Positions 35,207 to 45,624 are shown, counted from the first letter of the stretch. The stretch: DNA of 64,000 nt from Xenorhabdus anantnagensis (GCF_028598555.1 NZ_JAQRFN010000014.1:37651-101650); one strand, 5' to 3'. The notes: a model not told the origin generated them from the letters alone. Program-made: numbers and translations.

Positions 35207-38200
35207 TCAATCTAATTGACGGCCCTTGACTTCACTGTGGACAGTTGGAATCTCGGTATTGTGGCTCTCATTTTTCACAAAAGGTACTTTACCGGAGAAA
35301 ATATCTTTTTGTGCAGAGATTGCCAGACTTGCCATGGAATCTGGCACGTTAACCCCTAAGTTTTTACCCTTGTCGTATCCCGCAACAGATTGTTGATTAA
35401 TTTGCGGGGTATTCAGTGAGACAGACCCTTGGGCGCTGTCAATTTTGCTGCCCACCAAATATGTTGTTCCAGAAGCATCCAGATTAACCCCTTGAGTACC
35501 GGTCAATGTTGTTTGCTTACCAACGGCTTCTCGGTCGAGAGTATCGTAATTACCTTTGAGTTTGCCATTGAAGCCCTTGAACGCGGATTTCAGTTGATCT
35601 TTCAAACTTGGTGCTTCACCGTCGGTTTTGGTATTGCCAGTAGTCGCTGCGTTTTCTGACGAGCCTTCCGTTGCGGTAGGAACATTTCCTTTAGAAGGAG
35701 CATCTCCTTTGACGGTTTTGCTATAACCCAAGCCAGCATCCAGACCTACATTCAGGCTATGAGTGCTGTCTTTGCGGCTTTCGACATTGAAATTACCACC
35801 GACTTTGCTCGTTACCTGATCATCAGCAGCCACATTAGCACCTTTGAGTGAGGTATCTCCCGCACTGGTCAGCGTGACATTGCCGCCGGAAACATGTGTA
35901 TTACGGTGGGTGGTTTGATCCAGATGGTTAATACCAAATTTCAATTCACCGCCAATGTTATATTTACTGTCGATGATTTTGTTAGCCGAATTGTCTGCTG
36001 CGCCATCGCCTCCTTCATTTTTGCGGGCGGTGGAAGACATGCCACCTTTCGCTTTAGCGCCGACATTCCAACCATTGGCGTTGGCAGTATCCTGAGCCGA
36101 AGTCAGTTCGATTTTTCCACGCTGTGCTGTTAAATCTACCTGCTTGCCAGAAACGTTGGCACCTTGCAACGCCAGATTATTACCTGCATTCAGGTTTACA
36201 CCTTGCCCACCAGTAAGATTGCTGGTTTGAGCGGTAGTCTTGTTTTGATTGTCGGTGTTATAACCGCCACCGAGGCTACCACTGAAATTCTTACCATCAG
36301 GGTTGGTTCCTACGGTCAGGGAAATCTCTCCATTGTAGCCATTGCTTTGTTTCTCATTGCGATTGGTGGCTTGATTGAACTGGATATTTCCTCCGGCATC
36401 AACGTTGGCTGAACCTTTACCCGCATCCATTGAAGTGCCTTGGTAACGTGCGTCTCTGGTCACCTGAACGTTAATGCCGTTTTGGGCTTTGATGCTGCTG
36501 GTAGCTGCGCTGGTATTATTGTCGGATGTTTCCTGATAACTGCCATTGCCTTTGCCACTAACGGAAATATCTGCGCCTGTTGTGGTGTAGACACGCAAGC
36601 TTGCATTGCCGGTGGTATCAGAGGTATGAGTGTTTTGGCGGTTGAGTGCCGCTTCACTGGTATGGCTGCCAGCGGTCAGGGAAACACCGCCTTTCTTGGC
36701 TTCATATTGCGTACCTTGATCGTAGACATCACCGTTCGTTGTGACTTTGATATCGCCAGCCTTGACGGTAGTCACTACGGCATTGGACTGGTGGTTATTG
36801 GTGTAACGGCTTTTACCATCCATCGCCAGTTCAATCCCCGCATTAGGCAGGCCAGTTTTTGTGATCGCGGTGTCCAGTTTCTTATCTGCGGCGGCTTTGG
36901 CTGTTTTTTCCGCAGGACGGGTAGTTGCACTGTAATCGGCCGTTCCGCTGATCTCACCACCAACCTGTAATTGATTGGTTGAGCTGGATTCTGTATTGGC
37001 TGTTGCTACATTCTTAATACTGCCAGCATTGGCCTGATAGGAGCCTTGCACCTGATGATCCGTTCCTTGTTGCTTCAACTCACCCATTGCGTTCAGCTCA
37101 AGGTTGCCAGTGACCTGAGTTTTTGCCACTTCTGCGGTTGTTCGGCCTTGGGATTTCCCATCGTTATTGTAGTTTCCGTCAACGCCACTACCGAGTTTGT
37201 CCATACCACCAGTGACAAACACGCTGCTACGCAGTTTTTCTTGTGAGGTTGAAGTTGATGTGCTGTTTTCTCCAGCCAGTAAGGCAATGTTATCCCCAGT
37301 GATTCTTGCGTCTCCCTGAGTTGTAACCAATTTTGAGCCAGTCACGGTGACATCTTGGCCGGCATTTATAGTGAGATTGCCACCACTCAATTCTGATGGA
37401 CGTTGTGTTGTGCTTTCATCCTTCTGTTTATCGGTAACATGCTCAAAACCTACACCAGCACGATATTGTTTATCTTTCATATCCTTGGCGTAGTACAGCC
37501 AGTCAAGGTTGGTTTTTTCCTGTTGGTACTGATTTTTCTCACCATAATTCAGGATATTGATGTTACCCGAAGTATCCAGTTGCAGTTCCTTGGCGCTTTT
37601 CACCAGACTGTCAACGACCTTGATATCTTTATTGCTGAATAATTTCAGATCTGCATCGGAAATCAGAGAACTGCCGGAAGATTTTTGCTGCGTATTGTGT
37701 TCTTGGTTAGTATTTTTGGTGATATTGAAAATTGTTCCTTTTCTTTCATCTACCTCTTTATAAGTATGACTAACCGCGTTATCGATCGTTAATTGTCCAT
37801 CATTGGCTTCAACATAGGCACCTTTTTGGGCTTTGACTTTACTGCCCGTAATAGTGACGCCATTCATGCCTTGCAGCAGCACATACCCGCCAGCCGTAAC
37901 TTCGGAAATATGATGAGTTTCTGATTTATCGCGATTATCTTTCTTGCTGCCACCAGCAATACCGCCCCAATAAGTTTTATCCTTAATAAGGCTTTGATCA
38001 TCAACAAGAGACTGAACAGTAATATTGGTTTGTTGTCCCGCCAAAACAATCAGGTTTTCGCCTGAATTAATGTGCGTGCCAATAATGTCAACATTTCCTC
38101 CTGCCTTAATACCTAAAGCTCCGCCTGAACTCAACTCATTACCAGTACTTCTTTGCGTGGTATTGACCTTGTTCCAGTGACCCGTTTGCAATGATGCAGA

Positions 38201-39622
38201 ATGGCGCTTTTTATATCCCTTCTCTGAGATCTTTTCTGATTCCACCAATCCCGCCAGCTTCACATCTTTCTTAGCAGATACGGACAACTTATTTCCGGCT
38301 TTGATCTTACTGCCAAGCACTTCTGCATTGCCTTCACTGGCAGTCAGCTGAACATTTTCACGGGCGTTGATGGTATTGCCTTCGTACTGAAGTTTTTCAT
38401 TCTTATTGGTGACATCATACCGCCAAACTACTTTCCCTTGATTATTGATGCTACGGTCAAGTTGATGAAGTTTTTGCCCATCCAGTTTCAGATTGGCACC
38501 CGTCAGTTCGACATTGTCCCCCTCAATATCGGTTACCATTACTCGATTGTTTTGTTTGGCAACCAGCGTGATGTTCTTGCCTGCCAATTGGGTACGGGCA
38601 ACAGATTCACTGATTTGCTCTTTTTCGGTATAAATGTCACTGAAGATACTGTCGTGATTATCACTGCCCTTTTTGTTTGATGAAGATTGATGCAGGCGTC
38701 CTTGAGACAGTACATTATTGCCTGTCAAGGTGATATCTCCGCCTTTTAGAACCGCAGCTTCCAACGTCACATCGCCGTAAGATTCAACATTGATGCCATC
38801 ATCAGCCGTCATTTTACCCCGCAAATTGACGCCGCTTCCTTCTGCCGTATTCAGCAGACGGATACGCCCAGCCTGCATACTGCCAAAATAATAGCTGTCG
38901 AGTGCGCCAATATTCGCTTGCTGAGAATCCAAAATGTGGCCATCGGCGGAAATTTTGTTATTCCCCGTCGTGATATTGAGATTTTTTGAGGTAACCACCT
39001 GACCCTTGATGTCAACTTTAGGCGCGATCAGATTCAATACATCATTATGAGATAATCCCTTGTTTCTGATATCCAGAGACTTTTGGTTATCAAATGTACT
39101 AAAACTTTGGAGAATGCCATTTTCCACCAGCGGATTACCGACAACCAGTGATGCCTGATTCGTATTGATAAAACCACAGCCGTTACAGGTAATGCCGTTA
39201 GGGTTTGCCAGTATATAATCAGCAGCTATACCAAACACTTCCTGTTCTCCGAGCAAAAATGAAGGGTTACGGCTAATAACCTCATTTAATATTACGCTTG
39301 CGGCTTGCCCATTCAGGTTGCTGTTGGCAGATAATTCGCCTGCCAGTTGTGATTGCCCATTCCCCAGAGAGTTATTGAACACGGCTCCCATTTGGTCAAC
39401 GTTGAAATCCTGATATTGGTTATGTGATAGCCCTGATTCCGAAGGTGCAACAATATTTATCACCGTTGCACCGGTATCAGCTTGGATAACACCCGGGCTG
39501 TGTGCAGCATCGCCTCCTGGAGTAATTTCATTGGCGAAACTGGCTGAACAGGTTGCCAGAATAATTGCCATGGATACGGCGAGTTTTCCCGTAGGAGATA
39601 ACTTAAATTTTTTACTTTTCAT
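35207..39622 (-). CDS. xhlA: ShlA/HpmA-type haemolysin, two-partner secretion exoprotein
   Basis: 1471 residues. Signal peptide (GKLAVSMAIILATCSASFAN), then the TPS secretion domain with NPNGITCNGCGFIN, the Cys pair typical of ShlA-type haemolysins, and LSHNQYQDFNVDQMGAVFNN. The rest is a long beta-helix of filamentous-haemagglutinin repeats (ALDSYYFGSMQAGRI, ITGSKVKAQKGAYV, and others). It ends SGKVPF-(x)n-GRQLD much as ShlA does, with no VENN motif and no CdiA-type toxin tail. It should be exported by the adjacent TpsB protein and lyse host cells. Xenorhabdus XhlA is the named haemolysin of this type; I use that symbol by resemblance. AAGGGT precedes the ATG. Confidence 0.88.
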   Translation of the reverse strand: MKSKKFKLSPTGKLAVSMAIILATCSASFANEITPGGDAAHSPGVIQADTGATVINIVAPSESGLSHNQYQDFNVDQMGAVFNNSLGNGQSQLAGELSANSNLNGQAASVILNEVISRNPSFLLGEQEVFGIAADYILANPNGITCNGCGFINTNQASLVVGNPLVENGILQSFSTFDNQKSLDIRNKGLSHNDVLNLIAPKVDIKGQVVTSKNLNITTGNNKISADGHILDSQQANIGALDSYYFGSMQAGRIRLLNTAEGSGVNLRGKMTADDGINVESYGDVTLEAAVLKGGDITLTGNNVLSQGRLHQSSSNKKGSDNHDSIFSDIYTEKEQISESVARTQLAGKNITLVAKQNNRVMVTDIEGDNVELTGANLKLDGQKLHQLDRSINNQGKVVWRYDVTNKNEKLQYEGNTINARENVQLTASEGNAEVLGSKIKAGNKLSVSAKKDVKLAGLVESEKISEKGYKKRHSASLQTGHWNKVNTTQRSTGNELSSGGALGIKAGGNVDIIGTHINSGENLIVLAGQQTNITVQSLVDDQSLIKDKTYWGGIAGGSKKDNRDKSETHHISEVTAGGYVLLQGMNGVTITGSKVKAQKGAYVEANDGQLTIDNAVSHTYKEVDERKGTIFNITKNTNQEHNTQQKSSGSSLISDADLKLFSNKDIKVVDSLVKSAKELQLDTSGNINILNYGEKNQYQQEKTNLDWLYYAKDMKDKQYRAGVGFEHVTDKQKDESTTQRPSELSGGNLTINAGQDVTVTGSKLVTTQGDARITGDNIALLAGENSTSTSTSQEKLRSSVFVTGGMDKLGSGVDGNYNNDGKSQGRTTAEVAKTQVTGNLELNAMGELKQQGTDHQVQGSYQANAGSIKNVATANTESSSTNQLQVGGEISGTADYSATTRPAEKTAKAAADKKLDTAITKTGLPNAGIELAMDGKSRYTNNHQSNAVVTTVKAGDIKVTTNGDVYDQGTQYEAKKGGVSLTAGSHTSEAALNRQNTHTSDTTGNASLRVYTTTGADISVSGKGNGSYQETSDNNTSAATSSIKAQNGINVQVTRDARYQGTSMDAGKGSANVDAGGNIQFNQATNRNEKQSNGYNGEISLTVGTNPDGKNFSGSLGGGYNTDNQNKTTAQTSNLTGGQGVNLNAGNNLALQGANVSGKQVDLTAQRGKIELTSAQDTANANGWNVGAKAKGGMSSTARKNEGGDGAADNSANKIIDSKYNIGGELKFGINHLDQTTHRNTHVSGGNVTLTSAGDTSLKGANVAADDQVTSKVGGNFNVESRKDSTHSLNVGLDAGLGYSKTVKGDAPSKGNVPTATEGSSENAATTGNTKTDGEAPSLKDQLKSAFKGFNGKLKGNYDTLDREAVGKQTTLTGTQGVNLDASGTTYLVGSKIDSAQGSVSLNTPQINQQSVAGYDKGKNLGVNVPDSMASLAISAQKDIFSGKVPFVKNESHNTEIPTVHSEVKGRQLD

Positions 39623-39670
39623 ATTATTACCCTTATTTACTTCTTTATTGCCATGTGCAGTGCCCTGGGG

Positions 39671-39745
39671 ACCATTGTTTTAGAAACAATTGTTTTAGAG
39701 ACAACAGTTTTAGAGACAACGGTTCTAGAGACAATCGTTCTAGGA
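39671..39745. repeat. 15-bp minisatellite between xhlB and xhlA, five units
   Basis: Five consecutive degenerate units: ACCATTGTTTTAGAA, ACAATTGTTTTAGAG, ACAACAGTTTTAGAG, ACAACGGTTCTAGAG, ACAATCGTTCTAGGA. They occupy almost half of the 174-bp gap between the stop of the transporter gene and the haemolysin start. Confidence 0.9.
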
Positions 39746-39796
39746 TTAATCCCCACAACTGACTGCGGTTAAAAAAACATCAAATGGTTCAAAAAA

Positions 39797-41488
39797 CTAA
39801 AAAGTATAAGAAAAGCGGGTTAACAGTTGCATAGGCTCATCCGTGTTCCTATTTTGGTGAGAAAGGAATTTGCCCCGGCTGACTTCAACATCCGCAAACA
39901 AGCTCTGATAACGCAGCGTCAAACCGGCGCTCAAGCCGGCACTGCTTTTCCAATCATCCTGACTGCGATAGCCTTTAACTTGGCCGATATCCATACCAGC
40001 CCACAGTGCAAGTGAGCCTTTGGCAATGGGGATTGAGTGGGAGAGTGTATTTCTCCAGTACCAGCCGTTATCAGCCGACGACATATTTTTGCTGAATCCT
40101 CGCACGGCATTACGGTCGGTCACATTGAGCCACTCAATACCCGGTAACCCACTTCGACTGTACTGAGCATAAAATTGGCTATTAAATCGGTAAGGCATAT
40201 CAAAGAGGGTGAAACGCTGATGTAAATTTGCCGAAAATTTCCCTTTGGTAAATTGTTTATTCAGGCTGGCTGTTGTTGCTGTTTGGGCACTAAACCACGG
40301 TATTCCCTGCTCAATGCTTATATTGAGGGAGATCAGCCCTGAAGGAATGAGTTGTAAATGGTTAATACCCAACTCGAGAACACTCACTGTCTGGCTACTG
40401 ACATCGATTTTGGCGTCTTCGAAATAGTTGTTGTAATTCTTATAAATAAACTGGGCGTTTAATGTGCTGATTTGCGATTGATTACGATGAAAGACCCAAT
40501 CGGTACGAATCCCTGTTTGCTGTGAATTCCCGTGCAGTTTGATTGATTTTATCTGTAAACGGGGATGGCTGGAGTATTGGGAATAGCTGTTGAATCCGCT
40601 GAACGTCATAGCCCCATAAGGGAGGGAATAGAGCAGGGTATAGGCGCGATTGTATTGAGTATCGGGTTTATCAACGGTACTGCTGCCGCTAAGGCTGACA
40701 AAATCAGATAACCCCAATGGGCTATCAACGCTGGCATTGAGTCGAGTGATCCATTTTCCTGTACTTTTTTGCCCATAATTATCGGTGGTCGTGGTTATTT
40801 TCCACGGAGAAGAATGCCGATTATGTAGCTTGACAATGGAACCACCATTAACTGTGCCGGGAAGAATATCGAGAGTCGTTTTATTTGATTGCAGGCGATT
40901 TGCCTGATCCAGTCCTTGATCAAGCTGATTCAGGTTGAGTGGTTGATTTGTCAAACGTGGGAATAGTGTTTGGCTATTGATCCAGCGGTCACTCCCTTCT
41001 ATTGCCTCGACAAAACCTTCAACAACATTAATCCCCAGTTCATCATTCGCGTTGGGAGGAATAAATTGCACCCGCGCCGTAATGTAACCTTTAGCGATAT
41101 AAAGGTTAGTGATTTCCGCCGACAGCTTGTTGATGTCATTGCTGGTGATACAGTTATCGGACAAGGCACTGAGGGTATTCAAGTCCCCCAGAGAGAGTAA
41201 GGTAATACCTTGAAGATAAACTCCTTTGATCGCCAAACAAGATGGTGCTTCTTCCAGCACAGGTGAAACAGTTTGTGGTGAAATGCTATCTGCGCGATTA
41301 ATCAACCCTTGATGGCGGCGCTCTTCAATTAATTGATCTATTTCCCGTGAACTATCCTGTAAGGTTCTTCTTATTTCATTTGTAGAGAAAGTTTCATCCA
41401 TAGGTAAAGTAGGGTTAAGTACATCAGACGAAGCACTTACCTGAAATGAAGTACATAATAAGATTAAGATTGTCGTCCTTTTAATCAT
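39797..41488 (-). CDS. xhlB: TpsB outer-membrane transporter of the haemolysin (ShlB/FhaC family)
   Basis: About 563 residues from ATG 41488 (the TTG 12 nt upstream is less likely). Signal peptide (ILILLCTSFQVSASS), a helical plug region, POTRA domains (CLAIKGVYLQGITLLSLGDL; YIAKGYITARVQFIPPN), then a 16-strand barrel ending in ...LLTRFSYTF with a terminal Phe as expected for BAM substrates. The conserved barrel loop motif VRGF is present (RNAVRGFSK). It exports the haemolysin encoded immediately downstream and, as in ShlB, may also be needed for activating it. No separate promoter was identified in the A+T-rich DNA upstream. Confidence 0.92.
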   Translation of the reverse strand: MIKRTTILILLCTSFQVSASSDVLNPTLPMDETFSTNEIRRTLQDSSREIDQLIEERRHQGLINRADSISPQTVSPVLEEAPSCLAIKGVYLQGITLLSLGDLNTLSALSDNCITSNDINKLSAEITNLYIAKGYITARVQFIPPNANDELGINVVEGFVEAIEGSDRWINSQTLFPRLTNQPLNLNQLDQGLDQANRLQSNKTTLDILPGTVNGGSIVKLHNRHSSPWKITTTTDNYGQKSTGKWITRLNASVDSPLGLSDFVSLSGSSTVDKPDTQYNRAYTLLYSLPYGAMTFSGFNSYSQYSSHPRLQIKSIKLHGNSQQTGIRTDWVFHRNQSQISTLNAQFIYKNYNNYFEDAKIDVSSQTVSVLELGINHLQLIPSGLISLNISIEQGIPWFSAQTATTASLNKQFTKGKFSANLHQRFTLFDMPYRFNSQFYAQYSRSGLPGIEWLNVTDRNAVRGFSKNMSSADNGWYWRNTLSHSIPIAKGSLALWAGMDIGQVKGYRSQDDWKSSAGLSAGLTLRYQSLFADVEVSRGKFLSHQNRNTDEPMQLLTRFSYTF

Positions 41489-42036
41489 GGGAATACCCAA
41501 ATAACAATAGTTGATGGGAAATGTATCGTGCTGGGTCTAGTTTATTAATTGGGCATTAAAGCATAGAAAATATTTTATGTTGCTCTGATTAATGGTTGTA
41601 TTTTGTTCAAAATTATCATTTGAAGTTATAAATTTCTCTTAGTGATTTATGATAATTCATTTTAGTTATGTATTACCCAAGAAAAAGAGGTAAGTGAAAT
41701 TCAATTTGGGTTTAATTAATATTCAGTAGAATAATGAGGCAGAATTAGGAACCTTGCTGTATTTTGTTTCTTTTATTTAAAAATTTAACTTATGGCATGT
41801 TGATGAAAGGAATTGAATAGAGGGAAATATAAAACACAAGAACAGGCACGTTTCAATCAGATGGTTTAATTGAGCATTAATCATGCATGAAATTATGAAT
41901 ACATTTATCTTTATTTATTATGAAAATAATTACTATATGAAAATCTGACAGCGGGAAAAGATCAGAAAAACAAATATAAAAAAGAAAAATGGGAATTAAA
42001 GTAAATTGACAGGGGTTTTGAGAAATATCTGATTGA
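41489..42036. other. A+T-rich intergenic region upstream of xhlB
   Basis: About 550 bp without a credible gene. It must contain the leftward promoter of the haemolysin operon; no operator was recognised. Confidence 0.45.
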
Positions 42037-42067
42037 TTCAGCCAATGAATAATATTCATTGGCTGAA
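42037..42067. terminator. 15-bp perfect inverted repeat after hcp
   Basis: TTCAGCCAATGAATA (42037-42051) pairs with TATTCATTGGCTGAA (42053-42067) almost without a loop. It lies 32 bp beyond the hcp stop and is the likely transcription end for this highly expressed gene. Confidence 0.7.
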
Positions 42068-42099
42068 AGATTATTACTTAATACTTAATGAATAAGATA

Positions 42100-42618
42100 T
42101 TAAGCAACAATTGGCGCACGCCAGTCGTCAGAACCAGAAGTACCAGCAGTAGTGTGTTCCCATTCAATCTTACGGTAAGAAAGAGAAACACGAATCAACT
42201 GAGTGAATTCAGATTTTGCTGGATCTTGGCAGTGTGGCATTTTGCAGTCGATGTCAACGATAGTCGCATCTACCAGTTTAGTAGTGAAGAAATGCTCTTG
42301 TTTACCTTCGATTGAAGTACGGTACCATTTCAATTCTACAGTAGTCAGCATCTCGCCAGAAGCCAGTGCGTTGTAAAGCAGAGGAACTGCTTTATTCAAT
42401 GCAACGGTAAAGCGGAATGGCTTATGCGCACGCTGGCCAGAAGGCTGTCCTGACTGTGGATCAGTTGGAACAGTTACAATGTGGTCAAATTCTTGAACCA
42501 GCATTTCGTCTTCGTGACCTTGAACAAAGATATTACCTACGGATTCAGCAGTGAATGCGCCAGCAGTAATATGGCCCTGAGTTTTACCATTGATAGAAAT
42601 ATAACATGGAGTTGGCAT
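42100..42618 (-). CDS. hcp: T6SS tube protein Hcp (TssD)
   Basis: 172 residues. Typical Hcp start MPTPCYISINGKTQGHITAG and the family patterns GHEDEMLVQEFDHIV, HKPFRFTVALNKAVPLLYNA and TVELKWYR. Hcp hexamers stack into the tube fired by the T6SS, and individual rings can carry effectors. AGGAT precedes the ATG. It is transcribed away from the structural cluster that begins at tssB, across a 1-kb gap, which would allow separate control of the abundant tube protein. Confidence 0.97.
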   Translation of the reverse strand: MPTPCYISINGKTQGHITAGAFTAESVGNIFVQGHEDEMLVQEFDHIVTVPTDPQSGQPSGQRAHKPFRFTVALNKAVPLLYNALASGEMLTTVELKWYRTSIEGKQEHFFTTKLVDATIVDIDCKMPHCQDPAKSEFTQLIRVSLSYRKIEWEHTTAGTSGSDDWRAPIVA

Positions 42619-43627
42619 ATGAATATCCTATAAAAATTTACCAATATTTAGTGTAAGTGTTCATTCCTTGCGTGATAATTCCATTTATTCATCAAAATGA
42701 AATTTTAGCTTGCCAAACACTCGGAGCGAATAATAAAGCTGAAATTGTCTGATGCAAAGTCATTTGAAAAAAGCAACATACGCTTTAATTCAATGACAAA
42801 TAAAAATTTTATAATCATTGCCGTTGTGAAAGTTATGGCTAATTTTTTATAAACAATCAGCCTCTTTAACTGGTTTAAAAATGAGCTTCGATATTTACAC
42901 CGAACCAATCCATTGATTTATAACGATTTTTGTTTTTTTATTTAAATGTTTTTTATGATCATTTAAAAAGTGTTACCTAGATCAAAAAAATGAAAATAAT
43001 TTAGATTGTTATGATACATAATTAATCAAAATAAAATAATAAATGATATTGATGCTGATTATTAACCTAGATTTTGATGGTTATATTTTATTCAATGGAG
43101 GATGAAAAATATTTCTTTTTATGCAATTTATAGGTGATGGGTCTACATACTCTTACAAAGAGTAAAACCAAACTTTTATCTATTTTGAGAGAAAAAAATA
43201 TTTATAATTTGCTATGAGTTGAGATAAAGAGATTAAAAGCTTGAATAGAGGACTTTATCAATTTGTGTTTTGGCTTTACATCAAAAAAATAAAATGTCAA
43301 ACTCGAACTTGACGATTTTTCATATCGATGTTACTTCCACGATTGGATAAGGTATATCTGATTATTTAACTATATGTTGATATAAAACAATATGTTGATA
43401 TAAAACCACATGTTGATATAAAACCACATGTTGATATAAAACCACATGTTGATATAAAACCACATGTTGATATAAAACCATTCGTACCTGCAAATATAGT
43501 TATCTTCTGTTTCCTATTTTTTAGGGAGATTCACTGTATTTGTTATATGAGTAAACATTGGAATCATTCTCTCACCAATAATGGGTTGTTAGACAGTTCA
43601 TGGTTGTATTAGCCAAAGGATTAAAAT
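42619..43627. other. divergent regulatory region between hcp and tssB
   Basis: About 1 kb, very A+T-rich, no credible gene. It contains the six-unit 18-bp repeat block at 43374-43481 and must include promoters for both hcp and the tssB operon. I found no sigma-54 promoter with correct -24/-12 spacing. Confidence 0.5.
43374..43481. repeat. 18-bp minisatellite upstream of tssB, six units
   Basis: Six head-to-tail copies of ATGTTGATATAAAACCAC; the first ends in CAAT and the last in CCAT, the middle four are identical. It ends 146 bp before the tssB start. Near-identity of the inner units points to recent expansion. Confidence 0.95.
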
Positions 43628-44125
43628 ATGAGTAAGAATAGTCCAGGTAGCGTAGCTCCAAAAGAAAGAATTAATATTAAGTACGTCCCTAATACCGGTG
43701 ACCAAACCGCAGAAGTTGAATTACCTCTGAATCTTCTAGTTGTTGGTGACTTGAAAGGCAAAAGCGAAGATACACCAATTGAAGAACGGCAAACAGTTTC
43801 TATCAATAAAAATAACTTCAATGCCGTAATGAATGAGGCGAACATCAACCTGACTTTTAACGTCCCTAATCGCCTCGATGAAAAAAGCGAAGAAGATCTC
43901 CCCGTTAATCTGGAAATAAAATCACTGAGCGATTTTTCACCAGATAATGTCGCAAAGAAAGTACCTGAATTAAATAAACTTCTCGAACTTCGTGAGGCAT
44001 TGGTTGCATTAAAAGGCCCATTGGGAAATATCCCAGCATTTCGTGCTCGCTTGCAGTCACTGCTGGAAGATGAATCCGTTCGTGAGCAACTCCTGAAAGA
44101 ACTTGAAATCGTCAATAAAAAATAA
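43628..44125 (+). CDS. tssB: T6SS sheath small subunit TssB (VipA)
   Basis: 165 residues. N-terminal KERINIKYVPNTGDQTAEVE and LPLNLLVVGDLKG followed by the Arg/Asn-rich VSINKNNFNAVM pattern are TssB hallmarks. It interlocks with TssC to build the contractile sheath in the cytoplasm. AAGGA precedes the ATG. First gene of the rightward operon, with tssC 20 bp downstream. Confidence 0.97.
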   Translation: MSKNSPGSVAPKERINIKYVPNTGDQTAEVELPLNLLVVGDLKGKSEDTPIEERQTVSINKNNFNAVMNEANINLTFNVPNRLDEKSEEDLPVNLEIKSLSDFSPDNVAKKVPELNKLLELREALVALKGPLGNIPAFRARLQSLLEDESVREQLLKELEIVNKK

Positions 44126-44145
44126 CTGGTTAAAGGAATTTTTAA

Positions 44146-45624
44146 ATGGCTCAGCACGAAGAAAACAGCACAGCTATTGCTTCTGGCGCAACGACCTCCT
44201 TGCTTGATGAGATTATGTCTCAAGCGAGAATGACTCCGGAAAATGACGGCTACTACATTGCAAAACAAGGTGTTGCTGCGTTTATCGGTAGCATTCTGGA
44301 TACTGGCTCTAACGAAGAACCCATCAACAAACTGCTTGTTGATAAAATGATCGTTGAGTTAGATAAAAAGCTCAGCGAGCAGATGGATGAAATTATGCAC
44401 GCTAAGCAGTTCCAGGAATTGGAATCTTCTTGGCGTTCACTGAAAATTTTGGTGGATCGCACTGATTTCCGTGAAAACATCAAAATCAACGTTATTCATG
44501 CCACTAAAGATGAATTGCTGGAAGATTTTGAATTCTCCCCTGAAATTATTCAGTCCGGCTTCTACAAACACGTTTATTCCACAGGCTACGGTCAGTTTGG
44601 TGGTGAACCTGTTGCTGCTGTCATCGGTAACTACGCGTTCAGCAACACGACGCCTGATATTAAATTGATGCAGTATGTCAGTTCAGTAGGTGCAATGGCT
44701 CATGCGCCATTCTTGTCTTCCGTTTCACCAGAATTCTTTGGTGTTAACAGCTTTACTGACCTGCCAGCCATTAAAGATCTGAAGTCCGTCTTCGAAGGCC
44801 CTTCACATACTAAATGGCGTGCGCTGCGTGAGTCTGAAGATTCACGTTACTTAGGTCTGACCGCACCACGTTTCTTGCTGCGCCTGCCTTATTCCAACGT
44901 TGAAAATCCAATCAAGAACTTCAACTATCAGGAAAATGTCAGCCGTGACCATGAACATTTCTTGTGGGGCAACACTGCGTACTTGCTGGCTAGCTGCCTG
45001 ACTGACAGCTTCGCTAAATATCGCTGGTGTCCAAACATCATCGGTCCACAGAGCGGTGGTGCAGTAAGCGATTTGCCGGTTCACCTGTACGAAGCAATGG
45101 GCCAGGTTCAGGCGAAGATCCCAACAGAAGTGCTGATCACTGACCGTCGTGAATTCGAACTGGCAGAAGAAGGTTTCATTACTCTGACCATGCGTAAGGG
45201 TAGCGATAACGCAGCATTCTTCTCTGCAAACTCGGTTCAGAAACCAAAAGTATTCCCAAATACCCGTGAAGGGAAAATTGCAGAAACCAACTATAAGTTG
45301 GGCACGCAACTTCCATACATGTTCATCATCAACCGTCTGGCTCACTACATCAAAGTGTTGCAGCGTGAACAGATCGGCTCTTGGAAAGAGCGTCAGGATC
45401 TGGAGCGCGAACTGAACATGTGGCTGAAACAGTACATTGCTGATCAGGAAAACCCACCCACTGACGTTCGTAGCCGTCGTCCTCTGCGCGCCGCTGAGAT
45501 CAAGGTTCTGGATGTTGAAGGCGATCCAGGCTGGTATCAGGTTGCAATGCAAGTTCGCCCGCACTTCAAGTACATGGGTGCAAGCTTCGAACTGTCTCTG
45601 GTTGGACGTTTGGATAAGGAATAA
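44146..45624 (+). CDS. tssC: T6SS sheath large subunit TssC (VipB)
   Basis: 492 residues. Conserved blocks include ELESSWRSLKILVDRTDFRE, GEPVAAVIGNYAFSN, APFLSSVSPEFFG, FLWGNTAYLLASCLTDSFAK and the C-terminal NPPTDVRSRRPLRAAEIKV. It pairs with TssB in the sheath; its N-terminal domain is recycled by ClpV, encoded downstream. AAGGAA precedes the ATG. Normal length, no oddities. Confidence 0.98.
   Translation: MAQHEENSTAIASGATTSLLDEIMSQARMTPENDGYYIAKQGVAAFIGSILDTGSNEEPINKLLVDKMIVELDKKLSEQMDEIMHAKQFQELESSWRSLKILVDRTDFRENIKINVIHATKDELLEDFEFSPEIIQSGFYKHVYSTGYGQFGGEPVAAVIGNYAFSNTTPDIKLMQYVSSVGAMAHAPFLSSVSPEFFGVNSFTDLPAIKDLKSVFEGPSHTKWRALRESEDSRYLGLTAPRFLLRLPYSNVENPIKNFNYQENVSRDHEHFLWGNTAYLLASCLTDSFAKYRWCPNIIGPQSGGAVSDLPVHLYEAMGQVQAKIPTEVLITDRREFELAEEGFITLTMRKGSDNAAFFSANSVQKPKVFPNTREGKIAETNYKLGTQLPYMFIINRLAHYIKVLQREQIGSWKERQDLERELNMWLKQYIADQENPPTDVRSRRPLRAAEIKVLDVEGDPGWYQVAMQVRPHFKYMGASFELSLVGRLDKE

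Noticed and set aside
36440..36970. Long open frame opposite the haemolysin gene (176 codons)
   Set aside because: Antisense shadow of the repetitive beta-helix coding region; no ribosome site or recognisable protein.
34128..39622. CdiA-type contact-dependent toxin with the DUF4225 part as its C-terminal toxin and the 105-residue protein as CdiI
   Set aside because: The haemolysin ends in a complete ShlA-like C-terminus with its own terminator, has no VENN motif and is only 1471 residues; the DUF4225 ORF is separated from it by an IS30 remnant.
43374..43481. Short regular repeats that might suggest a CRISPR array
   Set aside because: The 18-bp units are directly adjacent with no spacers, and no cas gene is in the window; it is a minisatellite.
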